Origin: Acetomicrobium hydrogeniformans ATCC BAA-1850
GTDB lineage: Bacteria > Synergistota > Synergistia > Synergistales > Acetomicrobiaceae
Reading direction: 5' to 3'
DNA: 64,000 nucleotides
Assembly (NCBI RefSeq): GCF_000160455.2
Contig: NZ_ACJX03000001.1
Span: 2,039,415 to 2,103,414 of the forward strand
Shown here: one piece after another, positions 17,417-26,365 of the stretch
How positions within the stretch are numbered: position 1 is the stretch's first letter
Layout of the letters: the number at the start of each line of letters is the position of its first letter
Position numbers and translations under genes: made by a program
Notes under the pieces: model-generated
The model's database searches: none
Told to the model about the DNA's origin: nothing
Seen by the model: only the letters and a program-made list of their open reading frames with translations

Positions 17417-18512
17417 CTAAAAAGCCGGGTTTCTATATTTATTTGTCATCTTATCTATCGCTTCCCACAAGCCCTGCAGGTAAACTGCGCCTAATGCCCT
17501 GTCATATAACCCGTAACCGGGGCGGCCTGTTTCTTTCCATATCATCCTACCGTGATCCGGCCTCATGTATCCGTCAAATTCCACATCGTAAAAGGCCTTT
17601 ACGATCTCAAACATGTCAAGGGATCCGCATTTGGAGAGGTGTGCGCTTTCATAGAAATCCCTTTCGGAGGTGAATTTAAGGTTTCTGATGTGCGCAAAAT
17701 GGATCCTGCCTTCCCTACCAAACTCCCTAATGATAGCAGGGATGTCGTTTTGCCTGTTAGCGCCGAGAGAACCAGTGCAAACGGCAATGCCGTTGTACCT
17801 GCTTTTGTTCAGGTCCAGAAATTTGCGTATGTTCTCCCTTCCCGTTATGACCCTTGGCAAGCCAAACACCGGCCAGGGCGGATCGTCGGGGTGTATGGCC
17901 ATCTTTATGTCGCACTCCTCTGCGGAAGGTATTATGCTTATCGAGGAAATATTTGATATTTTTCCAGTACTTGTCCTCTGTCATCTCTTTGTATCTTTCT
18001 ATAGTCCTTGAGATTTCCTTAAGCCTTTCTGGCTCCCAACCGGGAAGTTCTGAATCCTTCGACTGTTCCATGAACTGTTCGGCAAAGTTTTCAGGATTTA
18101 TCTTGGATACGAAATCGTGCCTATATGCCATGGTCCTGGAGCCGTCGTCCAATCGCTGCTCTAACTCCGTCCTAAGCCAGTCGAAGGCGGGCATGAAGTT
18201 GTAGCAGATCACCTTCACGCCTATTTGGGAGAGGTTTTTCATGGTCTTTATGTAATTTTCTATGTACCTGTCCCGCGTTTCGAGCCCCAGCTTGATATCC
18301 TCATGCACATTTACGCTCTCTATCACTTCAAGCTTTAGGCCGTAGCTTTCGACTTCTTCCTTTAGGGCCTTGAGGCGTTCTATTGGCCACACCTCACCAA
18401 CCGGTATGTCGAGCAAGCTGGTTACAACTACCTCCATCCCGGGAATCTGCTTGATCTGTTCAAGCGTTATATGGTCATATCCCTTTCCAAACCAACGAAA
18501 ACTCATCTTCAC
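17417..18512 (-). pseudogene. uxuA: mannonate dehydratase with a single-base frameshift
   Basis: Mannonate dehydratase converts D-mannonate to 2-keto-3-deoxygluconate in glucuronate breakdown. The first frame, from GTG 18512 (box GGAGGTAG), gives MSFRWFGKGYDHITLEQIKQ through KNIKYFLDK. The second frame resumes with [18 protein letters not shown] and runs to the end at 17417 with the conserved [17 protein letters not shown] and [10 protein letters not shown] segments. The two join if one extra base near 17936 is removed (AAGCATAATACC read as AAGATAATACC, giving [17 protein letters not shown]). So the gene is either recently inactivated or carries a sequencing error. Everything else is intact, about 365 residues in all. 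Confidence 0.85.
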
Positions 18513-18673
18513 GACATATCTACCTCCATGTTTATATACTTAGATGGCTGGTGCGGTCTTGTCTATCATACTACATGATAAATCACAAGTTTCGGTTTGT
18601 CGGTGTGATTCATGAAGCGTAAATCAACGAATGCCTTTCTTTGCTAAATTTAAGCTCCACTTAAGCTGCACGC

Positions 18674-18703
18674 ATACTAAAATACTTGTATGTAAGCTGT
18701 CAA
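18674..18703 (-). promoter_or_regulatory. candidate uxuA promoter with overlapping inverted repeat
   Basis: Minus-strand TTGACA (18698-18703) is followed after 18 bases by TAGTAT (18674-18679). A palindromic TTGTAT-N11-ATACAA (18686-18708) overlaps the -35 region, which is typical of a repressor operator. The rest of the 18513-18882 gap is AT-rich and shows nothing else clear. Confidence 0.5.
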
Positions 18704-18882
18704 TACAAACTAACTGTATTTTAACTCCCTATTTATATATCTACGATAAATTGCTATATTTGCACTACGAAAGATAATATGGGGACGATAGATAGGGGGA
18801 GTTGTATAATTGCTGTTGTTTGTGTTGTTTAATCGATCTGTGCTGCGGATTTTTCAAAGATTTTAATGAGGGGAGATATTTT

Positions 18883-19779
18883 TTGCCTGTTGAGATCGCA
18901 AGTTCCTGCGGGATAAAGATATACGCGCAACTGTCAAACAGGGTGACTTTTTTCAACAGCCCCTACCCCGCGCACTTCGAACACAAAGCTGTCGACATTT
19001 ACCCTTTCTCTCATGACGCACCCTCTCCCGTAGAGGGAAATGTCACGTATATTTATGAATTTATAGCCCCAAGGACGAAGCAATTTCAAATGCCCACGAA
19101 GGAATACTTGATCGCCATCCAAACGCCGGTGACCTCGGAGTATCTCGTTCGCATCCTCCATGTAAAACCAATCGTCAAGGTGGGCGACTGCGTAAAGGTT
19201 GGCCAGACTCTGGGGGAGATGGTAAAAAACGGCCATTTCGACTCCTGGACCGATCGTCATATGCACGTCGAAATCAGGCCGCGCGACAATCTGATCAGGG
19301 CAAAGGGAGGCATGCCCATTTTCGCTTCCTTGAAATGGGAAAAGTTTTACGGCGTGCTTCCTGCATCAAGCTTTCAGGGTAAAGTCGTCGTCCAAAGGCC
19401 GAATTACACGCTCCTTAAAGGCCCTACTGCCCGGATGGGCTTATTTTCCGGCCTGCCTGTTACAGTTGGCAAAGGCATTGGGATTTTAGACGGAGGTCTG
19501 CCGCATTACGGCTTTGGAGGCGTGCTGACACGCGTAAGGGCAGAGATCGGCGATCCCGTTTATATCGAAGAGGTAAGGATAGGGCACGTAACAAAAATTT
19601 ACTCCGACGGTTTTGCCAGGTTTGAAGCAGAACCTTTTTCAGTAAAGTTGGACAACTTCAGCATGAAGGGCATTTCGTGCTATATGGGTTTGTCCGGTGA
19701 TTTTATGTGGAAGTTGATCCCTCAAGACGGAAAAAGGATGAGTTTGAAGGATAAAGCCTCAGTTATCATCAGCTCGTAA
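18883..19779 (+). CDS. M23-like (LytM/lysostaphin fold) protein of unknown role
   Basis: A protein of about 299 residues. It shows an H-x3-D pair (FEHKAVDIYPF), a PVEGNV strand typical of the start of the M23 beta-barrel, KVGDCVKVGQTLGEM, and an H-x-H pair (DRHMHVEIRP). These are the zinc-binding elements of M23 peptidases, although the classic HGxDI and GxxTGxHLH patterns are loose. There is no signal peptide with the chosen start, TTG 18883, which has an AGGGGAG box. The C-terminal 150 residues are unassigned. It may be an inactive M23-like or biotinyl/lipoyl-hammerhead-like fold. Only the fold assignment is offered. Confidence 0.5.
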   Translation: MPVEIASSCGIKIYAQLSNRVTFFNSPYPAHFEHKAVDIYPFSHDAPSPVEGNVTYIYEFIAPRTKQFQMPTKEYLIAIQTPVTSEYLVRILHVKPIVKVGDCVKVGQTLGEMVKNGHFDSWTDRHMHVEIRPRDNLIRAKGGMPIFASLKWEKFYGVLPASSFQGKVVVQRPNYTLLKGPTARMGLFSGLPVTVGKGIGILDGGLPHYGFGGVLTRVRAEIGDPVYIEEVRIGHVTKIYSDGFARFEAEPFSVKLDNFSMKGISCYMGLSGDFMWKLIPQDGKRMSLKDKASVIISS

Positions 19780-19840
19780 GTTCAAGCTCTTCTTTAGTGC
19801 TACAATAAACGACAGAAATATAATTTAGGGGGTCGATACT

Positions 19841-20719
19841 ATGGAACGAAAGAAGGAAGCCGATGCTGCGAGAATAATTGTTATTCTCGACGACTATGCG
19901 GGACAAAATACTTCTTTTTTGGCTCAACATGGTATTTCACTGCTCATCGAAGTCAAATCGGGACGAGAGTATCGCAGAATCCTCATGGACACGGGCCAAT
20001 CCGGGCTTCCTGTTTTATATAATATGGAGCTTCTTGGCATCCAGCCCTCTTCCATCGATGCCGTTGTTCTATCTCACTGCCACTACGATCATACTAAGGG
20101 TCTAGTGGAAATACTTAAAGCCATCGGGAAAAAAGATATCCCAGTGATCGCTCATCCGGATATTTTCCGGCCCAATTACTCTTTCGATTCCTTCATCCAC
20201 AATATTGGGATTACGCGAGAAAACGGAAAAGAGGCCATAGAGGCGGCCGGAGGTGTGCTTATGCTTACCAAGGAACCTTTCGCAATAATGCCCGGCGTTA
20301 CGACCACTGGTGAAGTTCCCAGGAAACGGGATTTCGAAAATCAGGGCATAGGAACTTACAATATCGAGGAAGGCAAAATAGTGCCTGACGAAATACGGGA
20401 TGATCTTTCGCTCATCATAAAGGTAGCTGGGAAGGGCATTGCTGTAGTCTCGGGATGTAGTCACGCTGGGATAGTAAATATAATCGACCGTTCGAAGGAG
20501 ATAACCAAGGAGGACCGTGTAGATGTAGTTATCGGCGGCTTTCATCTGATTAAAGCCTCCAGAGAGCGCATCGAGAAAACCGCCGCCGCCTTTGTGGATC
20601 TTGACATACATGAGATAATAGCCGGACATTGCACGGGCATGGCCGCACTATGCGAATTTTCTAAAACGCTCGGTGACCGCTTTAAGCAGCTTCATGTAGG
20701 AACAATAGTTGATCTATAA
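19841..20719 (+). CDS. MBL-fold metallohydrolase (beta-RFAP synthase-like group)
   Basis: A 292-residue cytoplasmic metallo-beta-lactamase-fold enzyme. The metal motif is LSHCHYDHTKG, with an upstream LMDTGQSG aspartate, a later SGCSHAGIVNI histidine and a terminal AGHCTG histidine. This pattern matches the 7,8-dihydropterin-6-methyl-4-(ribofuranosyl)aminobenzene-phosphate-synthase-like group (COG1237). Bacterial members have unknown substrates. It has its own TTAGGGGGTCG ribosome site and follows the M23-like gene by 61 bases, so the two may be co-transcribed. Confidence 0.8.
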   Translation: MERKKEADAARIIVILDDYAGQNTSFLAQHGISLLIEVKSGREYRRILMDTGQSGLPVLYNMELLGIQPSSIDAVVLSHCHYDHTKGLVEILKAIGKKDIPVIAHPDIFRPNYSFDSFIHNIGITRENGKEAIEAAGGVLMLTKEPFAIMPGVTTTGEVPRKRDFENQGIGTYNIEEGKIVPDEIRDDLSLIIKVAGKGIAVVSGCSHAGIVNIIDRSKEITKEDRVDVVIGGFHLIKASRERIEKTAAAFVDLDIHEIIAGHCTGMAALCEFSKTLGDRFKQLHVGTIVDL

Positions 20720-20904
20720 GTCGTATTGCATGGCAAGTCTGTGATCAGGTACATAGGAAGCGATGTCTTAAGAAGAACATATCTCCCTTTTCATGTTGGA
20801 TAACGTTTTTCAATAAAAGCCCGTCACGCCTTCCTTGCATCTTCAATAGTGCGATGCCCAGCAAATACTTAATTTACGCAGGCAAACTACTTTTCGTAGT
20901 CCAT

Positions 20905-21873
20905 TTAGCCGAGCTCTTTCTTGATGGATTCTATCTCCTCTTTTGTGGGCTTTCGAGGGAAATTATAGATTGGGCCCAGGGGAGATTCGTTATAAAAGGG
21001 CCTGTTGCAATTAGGACATCCTGACGTCATGAAGGGGATGCCGCTTTCTATGGCAAGCTCAAGCGTAGCTTCGTCAACGCCAAAATCATTTAAGCATCCG
21101 CCTTGAAATTTCATGTCATCTGCTCTTGCGATGCCGCTTGCTATGAGGTAGCGTGCCATCTGGATTTTTCTGTAGCTTGAAACTTTAGGCCTCGGCCATT
21201 TTTCAAGTGGGGTTCCCTTGACGGGCGTAAAGGCAAAAAGCCCTACCGTTATACCGCGGTCGTAAAGCATCTGAATTGTCCTTATCATCTCTTCTTCGCT
21301 TTCTCCCAAGCCGACTACGAGGTGGGTTGTCACCCTGCCGATGAGTTTTTTTGCCTCCTCAAGGGCCTTTAAGTGAGTCTCCCAGCGGTAGGGAGATTTT
21401 GCTCCTTTGCCCTTTATTTTCTCGAAAAGTTCGGGGGTGGCGGCGTCTAAGGCGATCCCTATGCGCTCTGCTCCTGCATCTGTCAGCCTTTTTATGTCCT
21501 TTGGCGGGATCGGATGGCACGCGACGGAAAGGGGAAGATCGCAGGCTTTCTTTATCGTCGAAACTATTTCGATAAGGTCCTCTGCGACGCCGGGGTAATT
21601 TACGGACTGAAGGCATACCCTTTTGAAAGCATGGGTTGATTTCTGCAGCGCTTCGATGACATCGTCCAGCGAAAACCTTGGCCACTCCACTCTGGAAAGC
21701 ATCTCGCTGTCGGCGAGGCTTTCTCTTGCCTGAGGGCAAAACATGCAGTTGGCAAGACACTTGCTTTCGCTGTAAACCAGCAGATGGGCCGTGGTGGGGG
21801 CAACTTCAATTTTAACCTTGCAAAAGCCTAAAACAGCAGCGGTGCCCAGCGCAACCCTTACATATTTGACCAA
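20905..21873 (-). CDS. radical SAM protein, candidate lipoyl synthase subunit (LipS1/LipS2 type)
   Basis: A 322-residue radical SAM enzyme with the cluster motif CLANCMFCPQARE (C-x3-C-x2-C) and further cysteines near the C-terminus (GGCLNDFG, TSGCPNCNRPF), which could bind a second, sulfur-donating cluster. With the radical SAM gene upstream and the split lipoate ligase genes, it matches the known LipS1/LipS2 route, in which two radical SAM proteins insert sulfur into octanoylated proteins instead of classical LipA. Which of the two names fits is not settled from sequence; gene order favours LipS2. Last gene of a four-gene leftward operon. Confidence 0.75.
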   Translation of the reverse strand: MVKYVRVALGTAAVLGFCKVKIEVAPTTAHLLVYSESKCLANCMFCPQARESLADSEMLSRVEWPRFSLDDVIEALQKSTHAFKRVCLQSVNYPGVAEDLIEIVSTIKKACDLPLSVACHPIPPKDIKRLTDAGAERIGIALDAATPELFEKIKGKGAKSPYRWETHLKALEEAKKLIGRVTTHLVVGLGESEEEMIRTIQMLYDRGITVGLFAFTPVKGTPLEKWPRPKVSSYRKIQMARYLIASGIARADDMKFQGGCLNDFGVDEATLELAIESGIPFMTSGCPNCNRPFYNESPLGPIYNFPRKPTKEEIESIKKELG

Positions 21874-21876
21874 CTT

Positions 21877-22758
21877 TTACCCTCCTATCTCCATTGGGAC
21901 GGCACAGCAGAGGTCTATTTTTTGAAGTTTTAAACCCATATTTCGAGCCGCTTCCAAGGTTTCTTTTTTCGGCACCACGATCCCGTTTACGCCCGCCTTG
22001 AGGGCCCGAAGCTCGTATTCTGTTTGCCGGGGCCTCATGCAGCCGAGGAAAATGTTTGTCTCTTCCATTTTGCTACGGGCGTAGGATATTACGCCTTCGA
22101 CTTCATCGGCCGACGGAGGGCTTACTGCCTCGTAGGCCGTGCCGCCTGTGGGTATCAACACCAAAAAGACAAGGGTGCTCACTTTCCTTGAGCAGGCTAT
22201 CTCAACGGCCTTTTTTTCGCCTTTGAGGCGCCCCCCGTGGAGGCCAATCGTTATATGGGGCACCACGTAGGAGACATTTTCAATCAAATAATCCAAGGTG
22301 CTAACGTAGTCATCAACAGATTTGTCAAGACCTATGACTTCCCTTATCGTTTCGTCATCGCCTATCAAGTCAAAGGAAACGACGTCGACGCCGGCTCGGC
22401 CAAGGCTTCGGGCAAGACCTTCGGGAACAAGCCCGCAGTGGACGTTTATCACCAACTTTGTATCGCCCTTGATGCGTGCCAATGTGTCGACGAAGCCCTC
22501 CAAAGGCACCCACCCCTTTTCGTTGTAACCGCCGCTTACAAGCACTCCCTTGTATCCTTTTTTGTCGAATTCGAGGCACTTTCGGTAAAAGGTTGCGGGA
22601 TCGCTACAGGGGATCATATGTTCGAGGTAGTGACGATTGCAGTGTTTGCAGTGCATGGCGCAAGCTTTTGCCGTTATCGAAAGGGAGGGAAATAATGGTT
22701 TTGGGTAGAAGGCATAAAAATTATTTTTATTGTCGGCTGTCGTTTCGTATTCTTTCAT
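21877..22758 (-). CDS. radical SAM protein, candidate lipoyl synthase subunit (LipS1/LipS2 type)
   Basis: A 293-residue radical SAM enzyme with ACAMHCKHCNRHY (C-x3-C-x2-C) near residue 35, a GG(Y)-type SAM-binding loop (VSGGYNEKG), a conserved CMRPRQ and C-terminal CC. It is spaced 3 bases from the next radical SAM gene and 13 from the lipoate ligase gene. Its role as the partner of 20905-21873 in sulfur insertion is inferred from the cluster. Gene order favours LipS1. Confidence 0.75.
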   Translation of the reverse strand: MKEYETTADNKNNFYAFYPKPLFPSLSITAKACAMHCKHCNRHYLEHMIPCSDPATFYRKCLEFDKKGYKGVLVSGGYNEKGWVPLEGFVDTLARIKGDTKLVINVHCGLVPEGLARSLGRAGVDVVSFDLIGDDETIREVIGLDKSVDDYVSTLDYLIENVSYVVPHITIGLHGGRLKGEKKAVEIACSRKVSTLVFLVLIPTGGTAYEAVSPPSADEVEGVISYARSKMEETNIFLGCMRPRQTEYELRALKAGVNGIVVPKKETLEAARNMGLKLQKIDLCCAVPMEIGG

Positions 22759-22771
22759 TCCGCCTGCACCT

Positions 22772-23530
22772 TTACCGCTTCATGAGCCATTCTTTTGAGG
22801 CGTATTTTGCCTTTAACTCTTCCGCTAAGTTTATTTCCTCAGGCGTCAAGTCGCCTTCCTCGAAAGACGCACCCAAGGAATCAGCAAAGCCCCCACACAT
22901 TGCATCTCTTACCTCCTCAAAGCTCGGGCGCTTCTTTAGATCTCGTGCAAGTGACGTTACCCGCTCGTAAACGGATGCGATGAACTTGTCCGATATCTTC
23001 TCCGGGCTTACCTTTAACAACTCGAACATCAATCGGATGTCAGGGTCAACAAGTATCGTGCCGTGCTGCAGGACGCTTCCCCACTTTCTTGTCTGTGCGC
23101 TGCCTGAGATCTTTTTGCCGCCCACCTCGACGTCATTTAACGGGGCAAAGCGAGCTTCAAGGCCCAAGCGATCGAGCCCCTTGATCAGCCCACCACATAT
23201 CACCCTGAAGGACTCCATGATATCGCGGGGCAAATCCTCCTGCCTGCAGACGACGCTGTAGGTAAGCTCGCCGTCGTGATCGTGAAACACGGCACCCCCG
23301 CCGCTTAAACGCCTAACGACGGCTACGCCGTGTTTGTCTGCTGCCTGCAGGTCGACCTCGCGCTCCAGGCTTTGAAAATATCCGATCGAAACGGTCGAGG
23401 GCTGCCACCTCCAAAACCGCAATGTATTAGGAGACCTCCCCTCTGAGTTAAGTTTTAAAATGGCCTCGTCAATGGCCATGCTGTAGAAGGGATCGTCTAC
23501 CCTTAAAGGAATAATCCTCCAGCCCTCCAT
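22772..23530 (-). CDS. lplA: lipoate-protein ligase A, catalytic domain
   Basis: A 252-residue enzyme that activates lipoate or octanoate with ATP and attaches it to lipoyl domains. Landmarks are RFWRWQPSTVSIGYFQ, VVRRLSGGGAVFHDHDGELTYS, and the lysine-containing KISGSAQTRKWGSVLQHGTI. It lacks the C-terminal accessory domain of E. coli LplA; that part is encoded by the separate gene just upstream, as in split archaeal LplA/LplB ligases. It is coupled (3-base gap) to that gene. Confidence 0.9.
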   Translation of the reverse strand: MEGWRIIPLRVDDPFYSMAIDEAILKLNSEGRSPNTLRFWRWQPSTVSIGYFQSLEREVDLQAADKHGVAVVRRLSGGGAVFHDHDGELTYSVVCRQEDLPRDIMESFRVICGGLIKGLDRLGLEARFAPLNDVEVGGKKISGSAQTRKWGSVLQHGTILVDPDIRLMFELLKVSPEKISDKFIASVYERVTSLARDLKKRPSFEEVRDAMCGGFADSLGASFEEGDLTPEEINLAEELKAKYASKEWLMKR

Positions 23531-23533
23531 GAT

Positions 23534-23809
23534 TTACCTCCTAACGGCCCTCATTATGGCCTCAACAAAGCAGTCGGGCGTAAGCATTGGCGCTTGAATT
23601 TGCCTTTGTTCGTAAAAATGCTCAATCAGCTTGGATAACTCCGCCCTTTCTGCTTTAGCGCCGACCAACAGCTGCTCAAGGTCGTCGAGTGCCTCTTCGG
23701 GATACATGAAGAAATCACCGCTTAGGTGAATCTCAGATATAACCCCTCCGGTCAGGGCAAGCGAAACTTTGATGACTCCCTTTGGCGCTTTAAACTCGCC
23801 GTAATACAT
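23534..23809 (-). CDS. lipoate ligase accessory (C-terminal) domain protein, LplB-like
   Basis: A 91-residue protein that matches the C-terminal domain of lipoate-protein ligases (PF10437). It has an N-terminal beta-sheet (GVIKVSLALTGGVISEIHLSGDFFM), then PEEALDDLEQLLVGAK and a helical end. In split ligases this subunit is needed for the adenylation step. First gene of the operon lplB-lplA-radical SAM-radical SAM. Confidence 0.8.
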   Translation of the reverse strand: MYYGEFKAPKGVIKVSLALTGGVISEIHLSGDFFMYPEEALDDLEQLLVGAKAERAELSKLIEHFYEQRQIQAPMLTPDCFVEAIMRAVRR

Positions 23810-23858
23810 ATCCTTCTCCTATTCTATCTGTTAATTAAACTGCAATTTGTCGCTGAAG

Positions 23859-24050
23859 TTAAAATTCAAGTACCTTTAACACCTCAGACTTCAGTTTAGC
23901 ATCGATTAAGGCCTCAAGCGCTGCATCCAGCTTCGCTTCATCATTAACTGAGAATATCTTTTCCTCTTCCTGAGGTGTCAGGCAAAATTTGCTGTTAAGA
24001 AGTTCTGCCAGTGCCTTTTGTTTTTCTCTTAACTTTTTTTGAAAGGAACG
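23859..24050 (-). pseudogene. C-terminal fragment of an Rpn/PD-(D/E)XK-transposase-like gene
   Basis: Minus-strand reading from 24050 to the TAA at 23859 gives about 63 codons: KKLREKQKALAELLNSKF, CLTPQEEEKIFSVNDEAKLD, then ALIDAKLKSEVLKVLEF. This is like the helical C-terminal tail (DUF4351-like) of Rpn-family nuclease or transposase proteins. There is no start, and a TAG lies just upstream, so it is a relic. The assignment rests on pattern recognition of a short helical region. Confidence 0.4.
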
Positions 24051-24328
24051 CTATTAATATTTTGCCACCATTGGCCTGAAATCAGGCGCTAAAACACCGG
24101 TTTTGCACCGGCTAAGATATTATAACAGCTTGGGCAGGATCTTTGATAAGCAAGTTTGACGAGCGATCAGCATGGTTGATTTAGGACTGCCATATACCAA
24201 AATGGTGGGTATTTTGTAATAAATTCAATGTGTGCCTTTCTTTTTATTTTGCAATCATATAGAATAAATCACAAGGGGTAAACAAATTGATTTTTCTACA
24301 GAAGCGTAAAGATTAAGGGGGATGTTTA
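24051..24328. other. upstream region of the chemoreceptor gene
   Basis: Non-coding. It contains a perfect 14-base palindrome GCCTGAAATCAGGC at about 24074-24087 and a nearby CACCGG...CACCGG direct repeat. The ribosome site AAGGGGGATG precedes the ATG at 24329. No promoter was clearly seen, and no c-di-GMP riboswitch core was recognised. Confidence 0.35.
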
Positions 24329-26359
24329 ATGAGGTCTATACGTACCAAGATCCTGGTTTATGTCCTTTCTGTTGTAGTGGTATCATTTGTGGTTATCGGG
24401 ATAATTTCGTACTTTGAAGTTTCTAAAAATGTTATGGGTGTAACGCTCGACCTGACAAGCCAGATTAATAAGGCTGTGTCAGGGGATATTGATGAAACCA
24501 TTCACGGATTGATGAACAGAATCGAATCCATAGCGAAGACAATTCGAGTTAGGTCCATGGATTGGGAAGAAGCCAAAGGGGCTTTACATGACTTATCTGA
24601 CTCAGAGTCTGCTTTTGAAGGCGGCTTTTTGTCTTGGCCCGACGGAAGAACTGAAACCACTACAAACAAAACTGTGGACATATCAAATAGAGATTATTAT
24701 AAGGTAATATTTGAGCAGGGTGCGCCTTATGCAATTAGTGAAGCGGTAATTTCGTTGGGCACACAAAAACCGGCATTTGTCATTGCTTTCCCCGTAATCA
24801 AAGATGGACAGCGCGTAGGACTAGTTGGCTTTAATGTTTCATTGGAAAGATTTTCAGAGCTAGTCAGCTCCTTCAAACCCCTGGGCCATGGCTATGTCGT
24901 CATAGTGGATAACACGGGAACCGTAGTTACCCACCCAAATGCCAACTACATCATGAAGCTAAAACTGTCTGAGGCAGATTCCCAGGGCTTCAAGGGGCTG
25001 TCTGCCGTTGGATCGGCAGTGCTTTCCGGCAAAGAAGGCGTGGCCGATGTCTACGATCCAAACGGCAACAAGCTCAAGGTATTTTACGCTCCCTTAGAGT
25101 ATGCTCAAGGTTGGAGCACCATGGTAGTGATACCTGCAAGCGTCGTTAACGGCATGGCTTCAAAAAGCGTAATCCCGGTAATCATAACCATAGTCATAGC
25201 ACTTATACTCGTAAGCCTCATAATCTTTTACGTGGCCTCCAGGACGACCAAGCCGCTTGTCGCCATCACAAGCTCTGTGGAAAGGTTTGGTCAGGGCAAC
25301 CTAGACGTGAGCTTTGAGGTCAAAACTCAGGACGAAATAGGTCGGATAGCTGCAGCATGCAAAGATGCCGTAGATAAACTAAGGCAGGTCATCGCCGAGG
25401 CCTTCAATATCAGCGCCAAAAACAAGGATGCCTCTGAAAATATGGCCTCTGCCACCCAGGAAATTACGGCATCGCTTCAAAACATAAACAGCTCCATGCA
25501 GGAAATATACTCACTGGCGGAAAACAACTCAGCCGCCATAGAGGAGACCAGCGCAGGCATAGAGGAAGTGGCAAGCGGCGCTCAGTCTGCAGCCAAAAGC
25601 GCAGTGGATGCCGCAGAAGCTGCAAGGAACGCCATAAACGCCGTTGAGGCAGCAAACGAACAGATGACGGGCTGCACCAAACAGCTTGAAGTGGTAAGGG
25701 ACATGTCAAGCGACAGCGTGAACAAGACCGATCATCTCGTGTCTTCGCTTCATTCCATCACCGACTTCGTAAACGTCATAACGGGCATAGCCGACCAGAC
25801 CAACCTGCTTGCCTTAAATGCTGCCATAGAGGCTGCACGTGCAGGAGAGCACGGACGAGGCTTTGCGGTCGTGGCCGAAGAGGTACGCAAACTGGCCGAG
25901 CAGTCCTCAAAGGCGGCTCAGGAAATCAAGGGACTCATGTCCGACTTGGACGTAAACGCCACTGCTACAGCAACTACGATAAAGGAGACGGTGGACACCA
26001 CCATGAAGGTCATAAACGCCGTGGAGGTAACGCAAAAGACTTTAGAGAATGCCACAGCACAGGTTACTAAGATCAACGATTCTATACAGTCTCTGGCTTC
26101 AATAGCTGAAGAGCAGTCCGCCTCCACTCAGGAAATGGCCTCAGCGACAAACCAGATAGCCAAGGATGCTACCAGGATGGCCGAACTGGTGGAAGACATG
26201 CGGACAGCTCTTGAAGAGATCGGCAAGACTGCTGAAACAATTGCCCGTGATGCGGTAGGGTTGGACGAAGGGGCCAGAAAGCTCGAAGAGGTGTTGTCCT
26301 ACTTCAGGGCCGCCAATACGCAGGGTGTGCAGAGGGCAGCCCTGAAGCCTCTGAACTAA
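24329..26359 (+). CDS. methyl-accepting chemotaxis protein (dCache sensor)
   Basis: A 676-residue chemoreceptor: membrane segment at about 8-28, periplasmic double-Cache sensor at about 35-280 (SNRDYYK and the [18 protein letters not shown] strand), second membrane segment at about 285-305, HAMP domain to about 360, then a long coiled coil. The coiled coil includes the hairpin tip [40 protein letters not shown], which contacts CheA and CheW. Methylation-type Gln/Glu pairs flank the tip. There is no C-terminal pentapeptide. DYYK-type dCache domains often bind amino acids or small acids, but the ligand here is unknown. Confidence 0.93.
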   Translation: MRSIRTKILVYVLSVVVVSFVVIGIISYFEVSKNVMGVTLDLTSQINKAVSGDIDETIHGLMNRIESIAKTIRVRSMDWEEAKGALHDLSDSESAFEGGFLSWPDGRTETTTNKTVDISNRDYYKVIFEQGAPYAISEAVISLGTQKPAFVIAFPVIKDGQRVGLVGFNVSLERFSELVSSFKPLGHGYVVIVDNTGTVVTHPNANYIMKLKLSEADSQGFKGLSAVGSAVLSGKEGVADVYDPNGNKLKVFYAPLEYAQGWSTMVVIPASVVNGMASKSVIPVIITIVIALILVSLIIFYVASRTTKPLVAITSSVERFGQGNLDVSFEVKTQDEIGRIAAACKDAVDKLRQVIAEAFNISAKNKDASENMASATQEITASLQNINSSMQEIYSLAENNSAAIEETSAGIEEVASGAQSAAKSAVDAAEAARNAINAVEAANEQMTGCTKQLEVVRDMSSDSVNKTDHLVSSLHSITDFVNVITGIADQTNLLALNAAIEAARAGEHGRGFAVVAEEVRKLAEQSSKAAQEIKGLMSDLDVNATATATTIKETVDTTMKVINAVEVTQKTLENATAQVTKINDSIQSLASIAEEQSASTQEMASATNQIAKDATRMAELVEDMRTALEEIGKTAETIARDAVGLDEGARKLEEVLSYFRAANTQGVQRAALKPLN

Positions 26360-26365
26360 ATCAGT

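Noticed and set aside
20102..20629. 175-codon minus-strand open frame opposite the MBL hydrolase gene
   Set aside because: It is the antisense of a well conserved plus-strand gene with all metal motifs.
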